Positions 24,827 through 34,643 of a stretch of 64,000 bases of DNA are shown piece after piece; within the stretch, counting starts at the first letter, position 1; each line of letters opens with the position of its first letter. The DNA lies in the NCBI GenBank assembly GCA_944377425.1, contig CALWEX010000055.1:1-64000 (forward strand), written 5' to 3'. A program made the translations under genes and the position numbers. Below the pieces are notes generated by a model. It had not been told where the DNA came from. It saw only the letters and a list, made by a program, of their open reading frames with translations, and searched no databases. The stretch is from an uncultured Clostridia bacterium. GTDB lineage: Bacteria > Bacillota > Clostridia > Lachnospirales > Anaerotignaceae.

Positions 24827-25033
24827 ATGAGATATTATAATTTAATAAATTTTTTAAGTGATTTAATTGAAAGGCTGTTTGCTGGTAAAGAAAAACTGGA
24901 ATATCTGAATAATGTTCCCATGTATTGCAGACAATGCGAATTGTTAGCAATTTGCAGAGACAAAAGCAATTTATGGAAATGCTATAATGGATGCCTGTTA
25001 TTAAACTCTAAACAGAATATATCTAAAAAATAA
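24827..25033 (+). CDS. Cys-rich small protein of unknown function
   Basis: A 68-residue protein; ATG at 24827 has AGAGG at good distance, unlike the TTG at 24821. The C-terminal half carries five cysteines in C-X2-C-X5-C, then C and C (MYCRQCELLAIC, KCYNGC), suggesting metal or iron-sulfur binding. The N-terminal part is hydrophobic and helical. Not recognised. Divergent from an XRE regulator that may control it. Confidence 0.55.
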   Translation: MRYYNLINFLSDLIERLFAGKEKLEYLNNVPMYCRQCELLAICRDKSNLWKCYNGCLLLNSKQNISKK

Positions 25034-25055
25034 AATATTCTTTATTAGCTTAAAA

Positions 25056-25535
25056 TCAGAAACAGTTAATAATAGTCAGCCCTTCTTTTATTGCATACCG
25101 CAAAGTATATACAGTTCCACCTGTTGCTTTATACATATAGCAAATACAAACAGAAGAAAAATCTACAAGGTGACGGTTTCTTTTATAATAGCAGCCTGCA
25201 CTGTATGCTTTTTGCGTATAGACTATTTTAGAAGCTTGCTTTTTAATATTTTTATGTTTATATATTTCTTCTTTGCTCCACCCTTTTTCTTTTTCATACT
25301 GGTTAATAAAAGGCAAAACGAGTATTAAATGAATATTTTGGTATTTCTTTTTAAGCTTTAAAACTACTTCCGAAGCCAGAATATCAAAACCCCTTGCTCC
25401 ACCTGAGCCAAAATATAAATAACCGTTTTTTATAAGATTTTCAACAACAGAATATACCTTTAAAAATAAAATGTTATAGTTTTCTTTTATTTCTCTGTGC
25501 CCAGTAAAACAGACTGTTTTTTCCCTGCAAACCAT
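25056..25535 (-). CDS. SLOG-family protein (DUF1273/YpsA-like)
   Basis: A 159-residue single-domain Rossmann-like protein. It begins with VCFTGHREI, the family signature, and has GSGGARGFDILASEVVLKLK, the glycine-rich loop expected to bind a nucleotide or nucleotide-like ligand. SLOG proteins occur alone or as sensors in defence systems; here there is no associated effector gene, only regulators around. The C-terminal TGGTVYTLRYA completes the fold. Role unknown. Confidence 0.85.
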   Translation of the reverse strand: MVCREKTVCFTGHREIKENYNILFLKVYSVVENLIKNGYLYFGSGGARGFDILASEVVLKLKKKYQNIHLILVLPFINQYEKEKGWSKEEIYKHKNIKKQASKIVYTQKAYSAGCYYKRNRHLVDFSSVCICYMYKATGGTVYTLRYAIKEGLTIINCF

Positions 25536-25602
25536 TCTATAGCACCTTTTACATTCTATTTATACATAGTTATATACTTATAACATGTAAACTAAAGTAG
25601 AA

Positions 25603-25634
25603 AAAGACCTTGCTTCGGTCAAAGCAAGGTCTTT
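25603..25634 (-). terminator. terminator of the 76-residue XRE gene
   Basis: Arms AAAGACCTTGCTT (25603-25615) and AAGCAAGGTCTTT (25622-25634) with a 6-nt loop; the right arm overlaps the stop codon of the gene. Confidence 0.9.
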
Positions 25635-25863
25635 AAAAATCCAACAAATCTTTTGGTGAAACATCAAGTGCTTTAGCTATTTTAAAAAGCATTTTAAGTG
25701 AAATAGGTTTATACATACGGCTTTCTATTGTGCCGATATTTGATGTACTGGTACCAACAATTTCAGCAAGCTGTTCCTGTGTATATGGCGGATTATGTGC
25801 TTTGCGGTAGTATGCAATTTTTAAACCTATCATTCTAAATTCATACTCAAATGAGTCGTCCAC
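25633..25863 (-). CDS. small XRE-family regulator
   Basis: A 76-residue protein that is almost entirely a helix-turn-helix domain (YTQEQLAEIVGTSTSNIGTIESR). No effector domain. Its promoter region contains an inverted repeat likely used for autoregulation. Second of three XRE genes within about 2 kb. Confidence 0.82.
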   Translation of the reverse strand: MDDSFEYEFRMIGLKIAYYRKAHNPPYTQEQLAEIVGTSTSNIGTIESRMYKPISLKMLFKIAKALDVSPKDLLDF

Positions 25864-25925
25864 AATATCACCTCATCTCTGGTAATATTGTAACCGTTTA
25901 CTGGCTCATTTATTATTTTCTAAAA

Positions 25926-25941
25926 ATAGGTAAATACCTAT
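25926..25941. promoter_or_regulatory. candidate XRE operator
   Basis: ATAGGTA-AA-TACCTAT, 63 nt upstream of the 76-residue regulator. It shares AGGT/ACCT half-sites with the site at 24738-24763. Confidence 0.5.
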
Positions 25942-26028
25942 AAATAGAATATAATAATACTTTATCAGTAGTTAAAAACAAGATAATCCCAATTTTTAAT
26001 TAATGTCAAAACCATGCCTATTATCAGT

Positions 26029-26060
26029 ATTACATGTAATTAGTATATATGTAATACATA
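26029..26060. promoter_or_regulatory. paired palindromes upstream of the third XRE gene
   Basis: ATTACATGTAAT (26029-26040) is a perfect palindrome, and TATGTAATACATA (26048-26060) is a second one with the same TACAT/ATGTA half-sites. Together they look like a two-site operator about 60 nt before the regulator gene. Confidence 0.5.
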
Positions 26061-26119
26061 GTTTTGTCAATTAACACCTACAATTAAAATGTAAGCAATA
26101 AATAAAAGGAGGCTTTATT

Positions 26120-26473
26120 TTGGGAGCAAAAGAGAAAAAAGAAATTAACATAATTGTAGGTAACAACATCCGATTTTACAGAGAAAAATACAATTTCACA
26201 AGAGAAAGACTCTCAGAATTAATAGATGTTAGCCCTCACTTTTTATATGACGTTGAATGCGGAACAGTTGGAGTTTCAATTTCAACATTCAAAAAAATAT
26301 GTGATGTTTTAGGTATTTCTGCCGACAGCCTTCTTTGGAGTGATAAAAAAGCAGATGTTTCTTCTATTTCTAAACGTTTAGAACATGTTGACGAAAAATA
26401 TGTTGATATAATAGACAAATTAATTCAAACTCAGTTGGAAATTATTGCAATTTCTAAAAAAGAAGATAACTAA
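26120..26473 (+). CDS. XRE-family transcriptional regulator
   Basis: A 117-residue protein from TTG at 26120 with AAAGGAGG upstream. Residues about 10-68 hold a helix-turn-helix (FTRERLSELIDVSPHFLYDVECG); the remainder is helical and lysine-rich. Likely autoregulated through the palindromes just upstream. The acetyltransferase gene follows after about 80 nt and has its own ribosome site. Confidence 0.83.
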   Translation: MGAKEKKEINIIVGNNIRFYREKYNFTRERLSELIDVSPHFLYDVECGTVGVSISTFKKICDVLGISADSLLWSDKKADVSSISKRLEHVDEKYVDIIDKLIQTQLEIIAISKKEDN

Positions 26474-26553
26474 AACATATTTCACTTTATTGTAAAATCT
26501 ACCCCTCTGTGCTAAAATTTTATTTATAAATTATTATTTCGGAGGTGGAGTTA

Positions 26554-27210
26554 ATGACAGAAGAAGAAAAAATATTCGCCGGCAAAATGTTCGACCCTCG
26601 CAAACAGGAGCTTAAGGATATAAAGCATAAGGCTCACAGTGCCTGCCTGCGTTATAATTCTTTAGACGAATATGACCCAAACAGACTTCCCATAATTAAA
26701 GAATTTATAGGAAGCATAGGCAAAGTATATTATTTTCAGGGGCCAATACAGTTTAATTACGGAAGTCATACATTTATAGGTGAAAACTTTTTTGCCAACT
26801 TTAATTTAACTGTTATGGATGATGCACGTATTTATATTGGGAACAATGTGTGTTTTGGCCCTAATGTGTCACTTATGGCCACCTCTCACCCTTTAATAGC
26901 TCAGGAAAGAATGGGCCTTGATGAAAACGGCAAAACAACAATGGCAGAGTATGCCGACGAAATACATATAGGTGATAATGTTTGGCTGGCATGTAATGTT
27001 GTTGTTACAGGCGGAGTGCATATAGGCAATAATGTTGTAATTGGTGCCGGAAGTGTTGTAACAAAGGACATACCGGATAACTACATAGCCTACGGCAATC
27101 CTTGCCGACCTATACGGCCTATTACTGAAAAAGACAGCAAAAAACATCTTATACTTGAAGAAGATTTAAAACATTTTGAATACAACTTAAATAATTATAA
27201 TAAATTTTAA
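26554..27210 (+). CDS. sugar O-acetyltransferase (maltose/galactoside acetyltransferase family)
   Basis: A 218-residue left-handed beta-helix enzyme transferring acetyl from acetyl-CoA to a sugar hydroxyl. Hexapeptide repeats run from about residue 65 to 185 (FIGENFFANFN, IYIGNNVCFGPNV, IHIGDNVWLACNVVV, VHIGNNVVIGAGSVV), and the catalytic His lies in MATSHPL. The N-terminal Mac domain is FDPRKQELKDIKHKAHSACL. ATG at 26554 fits GGAGGTGG better than GTG at 26545. Confidence 0.92.
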   Translation: MTEEEKIFAGKMFDPRKQELKDIKHKAHSACLRYNSLDEYDPNRLPIIKEFIGSIGKVYYFQGPIQFNYGSHTFIGENFFANFNLTVMDDARIYIGNNVCFGPNVSLMATSHPLIAQERMGLDENGKTTMAEYADEIHIGDNVWLACNVVVTGGVHIGNNVVIGAGSVVTKDIPDNYIAYGNPCRPIRPITEKDSKKHLILEEDLKHFEYNLNNYNKF

Positions 27211-27214
27211 ACTT

Positions 27215-27249
27215 AAAAAGCGCTTTCCTGCTGGAAAACGCTTTTTTCT
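27215..27249 (+). terminator. terminator after the acetyltransferase
   Basis: AAAAAGCG (27215-27222) pairs with CGCTTTTT (27239-27246) with further inner pairs (TTTCC/GGAAA) and a TGCT loop. Confidence 0.85.
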
Positions 27250-27271
27250 AACTCTTTCTAACTCTTTTATA

Positions 27272-28498
27272 TTATAAAAAGTTATTAATACTTAAATAAA
27301 CCGGAAGTCCATTCTTATGCGGAATATTTACTTCACCCATTACAAGTGGTCTTAAATATTTAAGGCCTTCTTCTGAAATATTGTTCTTGCTTTCGTTTAT
27401 GTATTCTTCTGGGACTTTCTTTTCTTTATTTGCTATTAAGCTAATATCACTTGCGGATAACTCAATTCCGTACACATCGCCTGGTTTTCTTTCACTTGTA
27501 ATCATAACACCGCTTAAACCTTCAACAGCTGTTTGAAGTGCTTTTTCACCAATGGCAAAGCTCTCGTTAATATCAGTAAGTGAAAGACAGTGCGCAGCGC
27601 ATCTTTGAAGAACATTAATTTCAACTGCTCTTACTTTTACGCCTAAAACACCTTTTATATACTCAGCTACATGGTTTGCGGCACCACCTAATTGGCCATG
27701 GCCAAAAACATCTTTTTTATCAGACTCTGAAATAAGCTTTCCATCTGAAAAACGTATGCCTTCTGAAATAGCAATAACTATCTGTCTTTTTGTTTCCTGT
27801 ACTTTTTTAATATCTTCAATAAGCTTTTCTACATCAAAAGGAATTTCTGGTATGTAAATAAGGTCTGCCAGTTTGTTTCCGGCACAGTCCTCAGCAAGGC
27901 CAGCTGAAAGAGTAAGCCAACCGGCATTTCTGCCCATAATTTCCGCAACTACAATACTGTCCATGTCGTAAACAGCAGTATCAAATGCTATTTCCTTAAT
28001 TGTAGTTGCAATATATTTTGCGGCACTGGCAAATCCTGGTGTATGGTCTACACACATAAGGTCATTATCTATTGTTTTAGGCACGCCAATAAGGTTTACA
28101 CCCTGTGGATGCTCCTCTTGATACTCCTTAAGCTTAAGTATTGTATCCATGGAATCATTGCCGCCAATATAAAAGAAATACTTAATATTGTACTGTTTAA
28201 ATACATCAAATATTTTTTTATAATCATCTGCATTTTCAGCACAGCTTTTAAGCTTATATCTGCATGAACCTAAAAAAGAGGACGGTGTGGTTTTAAGCAG
28301 ACCCAAATTTCCGTACTCACCTAAAATAGGCTTAAGGTCAACAATTTTTCCTTTAATTATGCCTTCAATACCATTTAAACCGCCATAAATTTTATTAACG
28401 GCACTGTTTTTATCAGCCGCGCTGTATATTCCGGCTAATGTAGCATTTATGGCAGATGTAGGCCCCCCTGACTGCGCAATAAGACAGTTATATTCCAT
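27272..28498 (-). CDS. 6-phosphofructokinase, pyrophosphate-dependent type
   Basis: A 408-residue phosphofructokinase of the long PPi group. ATG at 28498 is placed well after AAAGGAG. The N-terminal LIAQSGGPTSAINATLAG is the phosphate loop. GGNDSMD carries Asp where ATP enzymes have Gly, and PKTIDND carries Lys where they have Gly; both mark pyrophosphate use. MGRNAGW binds fructose 6-phosphate. The enzyme saves ATP in glycolysis and works in both directions. Confidence 0.9.
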   Translation of the reverse strand: MEYNCLIAQSGGPTSAINATLAGIYSAADKNSAVNKIYGGLNGIEGIIKGKIVDLKPILGEYGNLGLLKTTPSSFLGSCRYKLKSCAENADDYKKIFDVFKQYNIKYFFYIGGNDSMDTILKLKEYQEEHPQGVNLIGVPKTIDNDLMCVDHTPGFASAAKYIATTIKEIAFDTAVYDMDSIVVAEIMGRNAGWLTLSAGLAEDCAGNKLADLIYIPEIPFDVEKLIEDIKKVQETKRQIVIAISEGIRFSDGKLISESDKKDVFGHGQLGGAANHVAEYIKGVLGVKVRAVEINVLQRCAAHCLSLTDINESFAIGEKALQTAVEGLSGVMITSERKPGDVYGIELSASDISLIANKEKKVPEEYINESKNNISEEGLKYLRPLVMGEVNIPHKNGLPVYLSINNFL

Positions 28499-28549
28499 TA
28501 AAAGCACTCCTTTAATTTCTAATATTAACTTAAATACTTAATTAAATAA

Positions 28550-28578
28550 ATGATACCATATACTATAGTACAATGCAA
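28550..28578 (-). promoter_or_regulatory. promoter of the phosphofructokinase gene
   Basis: Minus strand TTGCAT (28578-28573), 17 nt, TATCAT (28555-28550), about 50 nt before the start codon. Confidence 0.65.
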
Positions 28579-28660
28579 AGTTTTACGCAAAAAATATAAT
28601 AAAACCAAAATCAATACATGTTGTGCAAAAAATTTATTTTTTAATAACCTTAAAACACAA

Positions 28661-28698
28661 AAAGAGCAGAAAATTTTATTAGCTTTATTTTCCGCTCT
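28661..28698 (-). terminator. terminator downstream of rbgA
   Basis: Arms AGAGCAGAAAA (28663-28673) and TTTTCCGCTCT (28688-28698; one mismatch); leftward transcripts then read TTTTGTGTTTT. Confidence 0.75.
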
Positions 28699-28738
28699 CT
28701 GCTTTAAATTAACTATAGTGCACTACCGCATTAAAATA

Positions 28739-29701
28739 TCAGTTATTTTTAAACTTTTTCTTTCTCTCTGCATCAGATATCTTTTTAGCTTCAGCCTCTT
28801 TTTTTGCCTGCTCAATCATCCGCTCTATATCTTCCGGCAATTCCAGTGTTATTTTTCCAAGCTTTCCGCCTCTGAATTCATCAAGTATAATTTTAGCTGT
28901 TCTGCCGTAATCTGTAGCACCGCCTTTTAATACAAAGCCTCTTGCCACACCTATCTTGCCAAGTATAGTATGCGGTGTGTCAATGTCTTCAATAACAACT
29001 CCATATCTTTTAGGCACAACGGACGGTGCTTTTTCGCTTAATAAGTCAATAAGGCCTGCCGCCAAAGATTCCAAATCAATAATATCATCATTAATAGAGC
29101 CTATAAACGCCAGTTTAAGGCCTACTTCTCTATCCTCAAACTTAGGCCACAAAATACCTGGAGTATCCAAAAGCTCCATATCTTTTTTAATCCTTATCCA
29201 CTGTTTGCCACGCGTTACGCCGGGTTTATCACCTGTTTTAGCTGTTGTTTTACCTACATACTTGTTAATAAAAGTGGATTTTCCAACATTAGGTATACCA
29301 GCTATCATAGCGCGTATAGGAACAAAAAGACGGCCTCTTTCTTTCTGCTTTTGTATTTTATCAGCCATAAGCTCTTTAGCCGCCGCCGTAACAGCATTTA
29401 TACCGCTTCCGTTAATTGAATTAGTTGTAATAACTTTAAATCCCTTTTCTTCGTAGTATTTCTTCCATTTTTCAGTAGATTTTTCATCAGCCAAGTCGGA
29501 TTTATTAAGCACTACTATTCTGAATTTATTTTTAGCCAGCTCGTCAATATCTGGGTTTTTACTGCTGTATGGTATTCTTGCATCTAATAGTTCAATAACC
29601 ACATCAACCAAAGAAAGATTTTCAACCATCATTCTTTTTGTTTTGGTCATGTGTCCCGGATACCACTGGATAGCCTGTCCCATATAATTTTTAGCGTCCA
29701 T
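28739..29701 (-). CDS. rbgA: ribosome biogenesis GTPase RbgA (YlqF)
   Basis: A 320-residue circularly permuted GTPase that acts late in 50S subunit assembly. It starts MDAKNYMGQAIQWYPGHM, with the family hallmark WYPGHM. The G4 motif NKSD comes before the G1 motif GIPNVGKSTF and G3 DTPG, as expected after permutation. ATG at 29701 sits 6 nt behind GGAGA, whereas ATG at 29707 overlaps it. Downstream of yhbY, another ribosome assembly factor. Confidence 0.95.
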   Translation of the reverse strand: MDAKNYMGQAIQWYPGHMTKTKRMMVENLSLVDVVIELLDARIPYSSKNPDIDELAKNKFRIVVLNKSDLADEKSTEKWKKYYEEKGFKVITTNSINGSGINAVTAAAKELMADKIQKQKERGRLFVPIRAMIAGIPNVGKSTFINKYVGKTTAKTGDKPGVTRGKQWIRIKKDMELLDTPGILWPKFEDREVGLKLAFIGSINDDIIDLESLAAGLIDLLSEKAPSVVPKRYGVVIEDIDTPHTILGKIGVARGFVLKGGATDYGRTAKIILDEFRGGKLGKITLELPEDIERMIEQAKKEAEAKKISDAERKKKFKNN

Positions 29702-29773
29702 ATTCATTCTCCATTTAAAAAACTAAAAGCCCGCATGTTAAAATGCAGGCCAATCTGCTAACAGAACAGATAA

Positions 29774-30064
29774 TTATTTTGGCAATTCTATAATAGCCTT
29801 TTTAGATTTTCTGTATAAAACAAATCTGTTGCCTATAACCTGAACAACCTCAGAATGTGTTCTTGCGGCTATTGTCTGCGCTACTTCTCTTGCGCCTAAA
29901 AGATTGTTGTCAAGCACATTTGCCTTTACAATCTCACGAGCCTCAAGGGCAAGATTAAAAGACTCTGTCAGCTCCGGTGTAACACCGCTTTTGCCCACAT
30001 GGAATATTGTGTCTATACCGTTAGCCATGCTTCTTAAATACGCTCTTTGTTTACTTGTTAACAT
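29774..30064 (-). CDS. yhbY: YhbY/CRM-domain RNA-binding protein
   Basis: A 96-residue single CRM domain, thought to bind 23S rRNA precursors during 50S assembly. Visible are MLTSKQRAYLRSMAN, the KSGVTPEL segment with the FHVGK loop (a GxxG-like RNA-binding loop), and VVQVIGNRFVLYRKS at the end. It is linked in many Firmicutes to obg and nearby assembly GTPases, which are both in this stretch. Confidence 0.94.
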   Translation of the reverse strand: MLTSKQRAYLRSMANGIDTIFHVGKSGVTPELTESFNLALEAREIVKANVLDNNLLGAREVAQTIAARTHSEVVQVIGNRFVLYRKSKKAIIELPK

Positions 30065-30153
30065 ATAATGCTCCTTACCGTAAAACTAATACACAAATAC
30101 ACAAAATTATTTGTAGTATATCAAATATATAAAATGTTGTAAACAGTAAAATA

Positions 30154-30798
30154 TTATTTTGTTATTGCTTTAATATTGGCATGAGTTCCCATTACCATTA
30201 AAGTTTCGTCTTTTGAAAACACATGGTCAGGCGAAGGCAGAGGGAATATTTCACCGTTCATTTTAATTGCCAAAATGCTTATATTATACTTTGCCCTTAT
30301 GGATTTTTCTATAATACTTTTGCCGCACCACGACGAAGGAACAGCAATTTCATAAATTCCAACTTCCGGCGTAAGCTCAATATAATCAAATATATTTTTT
30401 GCTCCAAATTTAACAGCCAGTCTTTCAGCCATTTCCCTTTCAGCGTACACTACATGGTCTGCTCCATTTCTTAAAAGCAGTTTCCTATGTACGTCACGGC
30501 TGGCTCTTGCAATAACAAACTTAGCACCCATATCTTTTAAAAGAACAGTTATTTCAAGTGAATGCTGGAAATCATCACCTATTGCCACAACACAAATATC
30601 AAAGTTATTAATACCTATTGACTCAATAAACCTTTCGTCAGTAGCATCGCCAATTTGAATATTTCTAATAAAGTCTGTGGCGTTGTTAGCCCTTTCCTCG
30701 TCTCTTTCAATGGCAAGAACATCGTTGCCCTCTTCTATAAATTTTTTTGCCATATGCCTTCCAAATCTGCCAAGGCCTATAATAAGTATGGTTTTCAT
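30154..30798 (-). CDS. ktrA: potassium uptake regulatory subunit (TrkA/KtrA)
   Basis: A 214-residue cytoplasmic RCK protein: an N-terminal Rossmann domain with GLGRFGRHMAKKF (GXGXXG, NAD/ATP-binding) and a C-terminal TrkA-C domain from about 135. It gates the TrkH/KtrB channel whose gene lies 17 nt upstream. The short, single-RCK form is the KtrA type typical of Firmicutes. Confidence 0.93.
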   Translation of the reverse strand: MKTILIIGLGRFGRHMAKKFIEEGNDVLAIERDEERANNATDFIRNIQIGDATDERFIESIGINNFDICVVAIGDDFQHSLEITVLLKDMGAKFVIARASRDVHRKLLLRNGADHVVYAEREMAERLAVKFGAKNIFDYIELTPEVGIYEIAVPSSWCGKSIIEKSIRAKYNISILAIKMNGEIFPLPSPDHVFSKDETLMVMGTHANIKAITK

Positions 30799-30815
30799 TT
30801 TATCCTCCTTAAATA

Positions 30816-32165
30816 TTAACCTACCTGAATTTTCTCAACAGGCAGTTTTGAATTAACCTTAGCTTTAGGCGAAGCAACAGCCATAAGCACAGTTAAAGAA
30901 CCTACACGCCCAATAATCATAAGGCAAGCTACAATAATTTTAGATATAAACCCAAGCTCTGGCGTAACACCCATAGTTAAGCCAACAGTTGCCATAGCTG
31001 AAACACATTCAAAAACAGCATCTATCATAGGTATGCCCTCCAAATGCGAAACTGTAACGGCCGCAATGCTTGAAATGGCTGTATACATAATAAATATACT
31101 TAAAACCGAAGGCAGTACATCACTTTCTATTCTTCTGCCAAAAACTTGGCAGTCTTTTCTGCCTCTTGCCGAAGCAAAAACGCTTAAAAGTATAACAGCA
31201 AAAGTTGTTGTTTTCATACCGCCTGCTGTTGAGCCAGGAGAGCCGCCTACAATCATAAGGCATATCATTACAAATATTCCGCCTTCTGTCATTTTTGTAA
31301 AATCCAGAGTATTAAAGCCTGCCGTTCTTGATGTAACAGACTGGAAAAGAGAAGTTATTATTTTATCCCAAATGCTAAACCCCTCAAAAGCCGCACTGCC
31401 AAATTCCAATACAAAAATACATACAGCACCAATTATTATAAGTGCCAAGCTTGAAGAAATAACAATCTTGCTGTGCAGTTTAAGGTTTTTAAATCTTAAT
31501 TTATTTACTAAAGAATCTTTCCATACAAAAAATCCTAAACCGCCTATTACTATAAGCAGCATTATAATTATATTTACATACCAGTTTGAGTAAAGGCTTG
31601 TAAGTGAAGAATACTGTCCCTCAAAACCCATAAGGTCAAAACCGGCATTGCAAAATGCAGAAATACTATGGAAAACACCATACCAAATACCTTTTATAAA
31701 GCCTATTTTAGGGCAAAAATACAGTGAGAGCAAAACTGCACCTGTACCTTCTACAATAAGTGTACCCAATACAACAAACTTTGTCATTTTTACAATACCG
31801 CCTATCTGCGGAGCTGATATGGAGTTCTGCATCAAAATTCTTGACGATAAGCCTATTTTTCTGTTAGAGGCAGTCATAAATGCTATTGCCATAGTCATAA
31901 AACCTATACCGCCTATTTGAATAAGGCATAATATTACTATTTGACCAAATAAACTCCAATGGGTATATGTGTCAAACCTTACAAGGCCTGTAACACATGT
32001 TGCTGAAGCTGCTGTAAAAAATGCGTCTGAAAAAGAGGTAAATCCTTCTTTTGTAGCGAAAGGCATAAACAGCAGAACAGCTCCCAAAAGTATAATAACT
32101 ATATATCCAAAAAATATAATTTTCATAGGTGAAATATCAGATATAAACTTAGATATTTTTTCCAT
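30816..32165 (-). CDS. ktrB: potassium uptake channel (TrkH/KtrB)
   Basis: A 449-residue membrane protein with about eight to ten hydrophobic segments arranged as four M1-P-M2 repeats. Selectivity-filter-like loops with ATCVTGL, ISAFCNAGFD and SRTAGFNTLD can be seen, and VGGSPGSTAGGMKTTTF lies in the hinge before the last part. Co-transcribed with the regulatory subunit gene. A large AT-rich leader full of AGTTAT repeats precedes it. Confidence 0.93.
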   Translation of the reverse strand: MEKISKFISDISPMKIIFFGYIVIILLGAVLLFMPFATKEGFTSFSDAFFTAASATCVTGLVRFDTYTHWSLFGQIVILCLIQIGGIGFMTMAIAFMTASNRKIGLSSRILMQNSISAPQIGGIVKMTKFVVLGTLIVEGTGAVLLSLYFCPKIGFIKGIWYGVFHSISAFCNAGFDLMGFEGQYSSLTSLYSNWYVNIIIMLLIVIGGLGFFVWKDSLVNKLRFKNLKLHSKIVISSSLALIIIGAVCIFVLEFGSAAFEGFSIWDKIITSLFQSVTSRTAGFNTLDFTKMTEGGIFVMICLMIVGGSPGSTAGGMKTTTFAVILLSVFASARGRKDCQVFGRRIESDVLPSVLSIFIMYTAISSIAAVTVSHLEGIPMIDAVFECVSAMATVGLTMGVTPELGFISKIIVACLMIIGRVGSLTVLMAVASPKAKVNSKLPVEKIQVG

Positions 32166-32194
32166 TTTGAGCCTCCAGCTATACTTTCAAATTT

Positions 32195-32275
32195 ATATAT
32201 AACTTTTTTTATAGTTTACCTATAACTTATTTACAACTCATAAATAACTTATTCATTATTTATAACTAAAACAGC
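32195..32275. repeat. degenerate AAGTTAT-type repeats upstream of ktrB
   Basis: TATAACTT or close variants recur five to six times (minus strand AAGTTATA) immediately upstream of the gene. Spacing is irregular. Similar words lie upstream of ftsK (46386-46460). Confidence 0.6.
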
Positions 32276-32401
32276 TTAAGGCTTATTATACCACTTTAAT
32301 TAAAAAAGTCTATTTTCTTATAAATAATTAATCTTATTTTTATAATGTTCTTTTTATCCTTCTTTATAACATTCTTTAAACCTTATTTTCACAACAAACT
32401 T

Positions 32402-32435
32402 AAAAACGTGCTGTTTTAAACTCAGCACGCTTTTT
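32402..32435 (-). terminator. terminator of obg
   Basis: CGTGCTG (32407-32413) pairs with CAGCACG (32423-32429), flanked by AAAA/TTTTT. Confidence 0.88.
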
Positions 32436-32441
32436 ATTATA

Positions 32442-33722
<1,281 letters not shown>

Positions 33723-33811
33723 TTATCACCTCGTATAAATCACTATATATATTCTAACCAAATTAAAACGTGAATATCGTTTGCAAGCAGTTATAGAAAA
33801 TAGAAAAATAA

Positions 33812-33872
33812 GTTAGAAAAAAGTTAGAAAAAAGTTAGAAAAAAGTTAGAAAAAAGTTAGAAAAAAGGTTAG
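33812..33872. repeat. five-unit 11-bp tandem repeat between rpmA and obg
   Basis: GTTAGAAAAAA starts at 33812, 33823, 33834, 33845 and 33856, with a sixth, shifted unit at 33868. The period equals about one helical turn, so the A-tracts are in phase. Confidence 0.93.
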
Positions 33873-33944
33873 AAGAAAGCTAATTACATTTTAATTTACT
33901 TTTCTATTTTCTACAATACCGCTTTAAACTTAATATTATATTAT

Positions 33945-33982
33945 AAAAAATAAGGTTCCAAATGAGCGCCATTTGAAACCTT
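33945..33982 (-). terminator. terminator after rpmA
   Basis: Arms AAGGTTCCAAATG (33952-33964) and CATTTGAAACCTT (33970-33982; one mismatch); leftward transcripts then read TTTTTTATAA. Confidence 0.85.
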
Positions 33983-33997
33983 AATTAATTCTCAAAA

Positions 33998-34291
33998 TTA
34001 TTCTGCTGCCTCAGCTAAAGGATAAACAGAAACCTGTTTCTTATCTCTGCCTAATCTCTCATATCTAACTGTACCGTCGATAAGAGCAAAGAGTGAATCG
34101 TTTCCGCCCTTGCCTACGTTAAGGCCTGGATGGATTTTTGTTCCTCTCTGTGTGTAGAGAATATTTCCAGCTAAAACAAACTGTCCGTCAGCGCGCTTTG
34201 CACCAAGTCTTTTAGACTTAGAATCACGTCCGTTCTTTGTGGAACCAACACCTTTTTTATGAGCAAAAAACTGAAGGTCTAATCTCAACAT
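33998..34291 (-). CDS. rpmA: 50S ribosomal protein L27
   Basis: A 97-residue protein whose first residues, [14 protein letters not shown], form the N-terminal extension removed by the Prp protease in Firmicutes (cleavage after the second Phe of LQFF). The mature part starts [15 protein letters not shown], which reaches the peptidyl-transferase centre. Its ATG overlaps the prp stop by one base (TAATG). Confidence 0.98.
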   Translation of the reverse strand: MLRLDLQFFAHKKGVGSTKNGRDSKSKRLGAKRADGQFVLAGNILYTQRGTKIHPGLNVGKGGNDSLFALIDGTVRYERLGRDKKQVSVYPLAEAAE

Positions 34292-34638
34292 TAAACTCCG
34301 CCTCCTTCGTCAATTATTTTTATATATTGACTGTACTCGTTTTCAACATTTTTCAGTCCGTAGAGCATGCTTTCAAGCAAAAGCTCCACATCGTGATTAA
34401 CGGCACCCTTTTTAATATCCGGTAAATAAAAATCTATATACCCACCGTTATCATTATCGGCTGAGTAATTAAATTTTTCTTCTGTAAACTCCTCAATACA
34501 ATTAATAGTATTAATAACAAGCATACTTACAGCTGAGCATACAATGTCGCTGCCTTCTTCTGCAAAGCCTGCGTGTCCTGAGAGTTTAAAGCCGCAAATC
34601 ACATAATTATCATTCCTGAAAATCTCCGCTTTAATCAT
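34291..34638 (-). CDS. prp: ribosomal-processing cysteine protease Prp
   Basis: A 115-residue protease that trims L27. The catalytic His is in [16 protein letters not shown] and the Cys at the end of that segment, in [10 protein letters not shown]. It sits between rplU and rpmA, the standard order in Firmicutes, and rpmA encodes the matching extension. Confidence 0.95.
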   Translation of the reverse strand: MIKAEIFRNDNYVICGFKLSGHAGFAEEGSDIVCSAVSMLVINTINCIEEFTEEKFNYSADNDNGGYIDFYLPDIKKGAVNHDVELLLESMLYGLKNVENEYSQYIKIIDEGGGV

Positions 34639-34643
34639 AAAAA

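Noticed and set aside
33812-33872. CRISPR array
   Set aside because: The units are only 11 bp and directly adjacent, with no spacers and no cas genes; it is a simple tandem repeat. No CRISPR array was found anywhere in the window.
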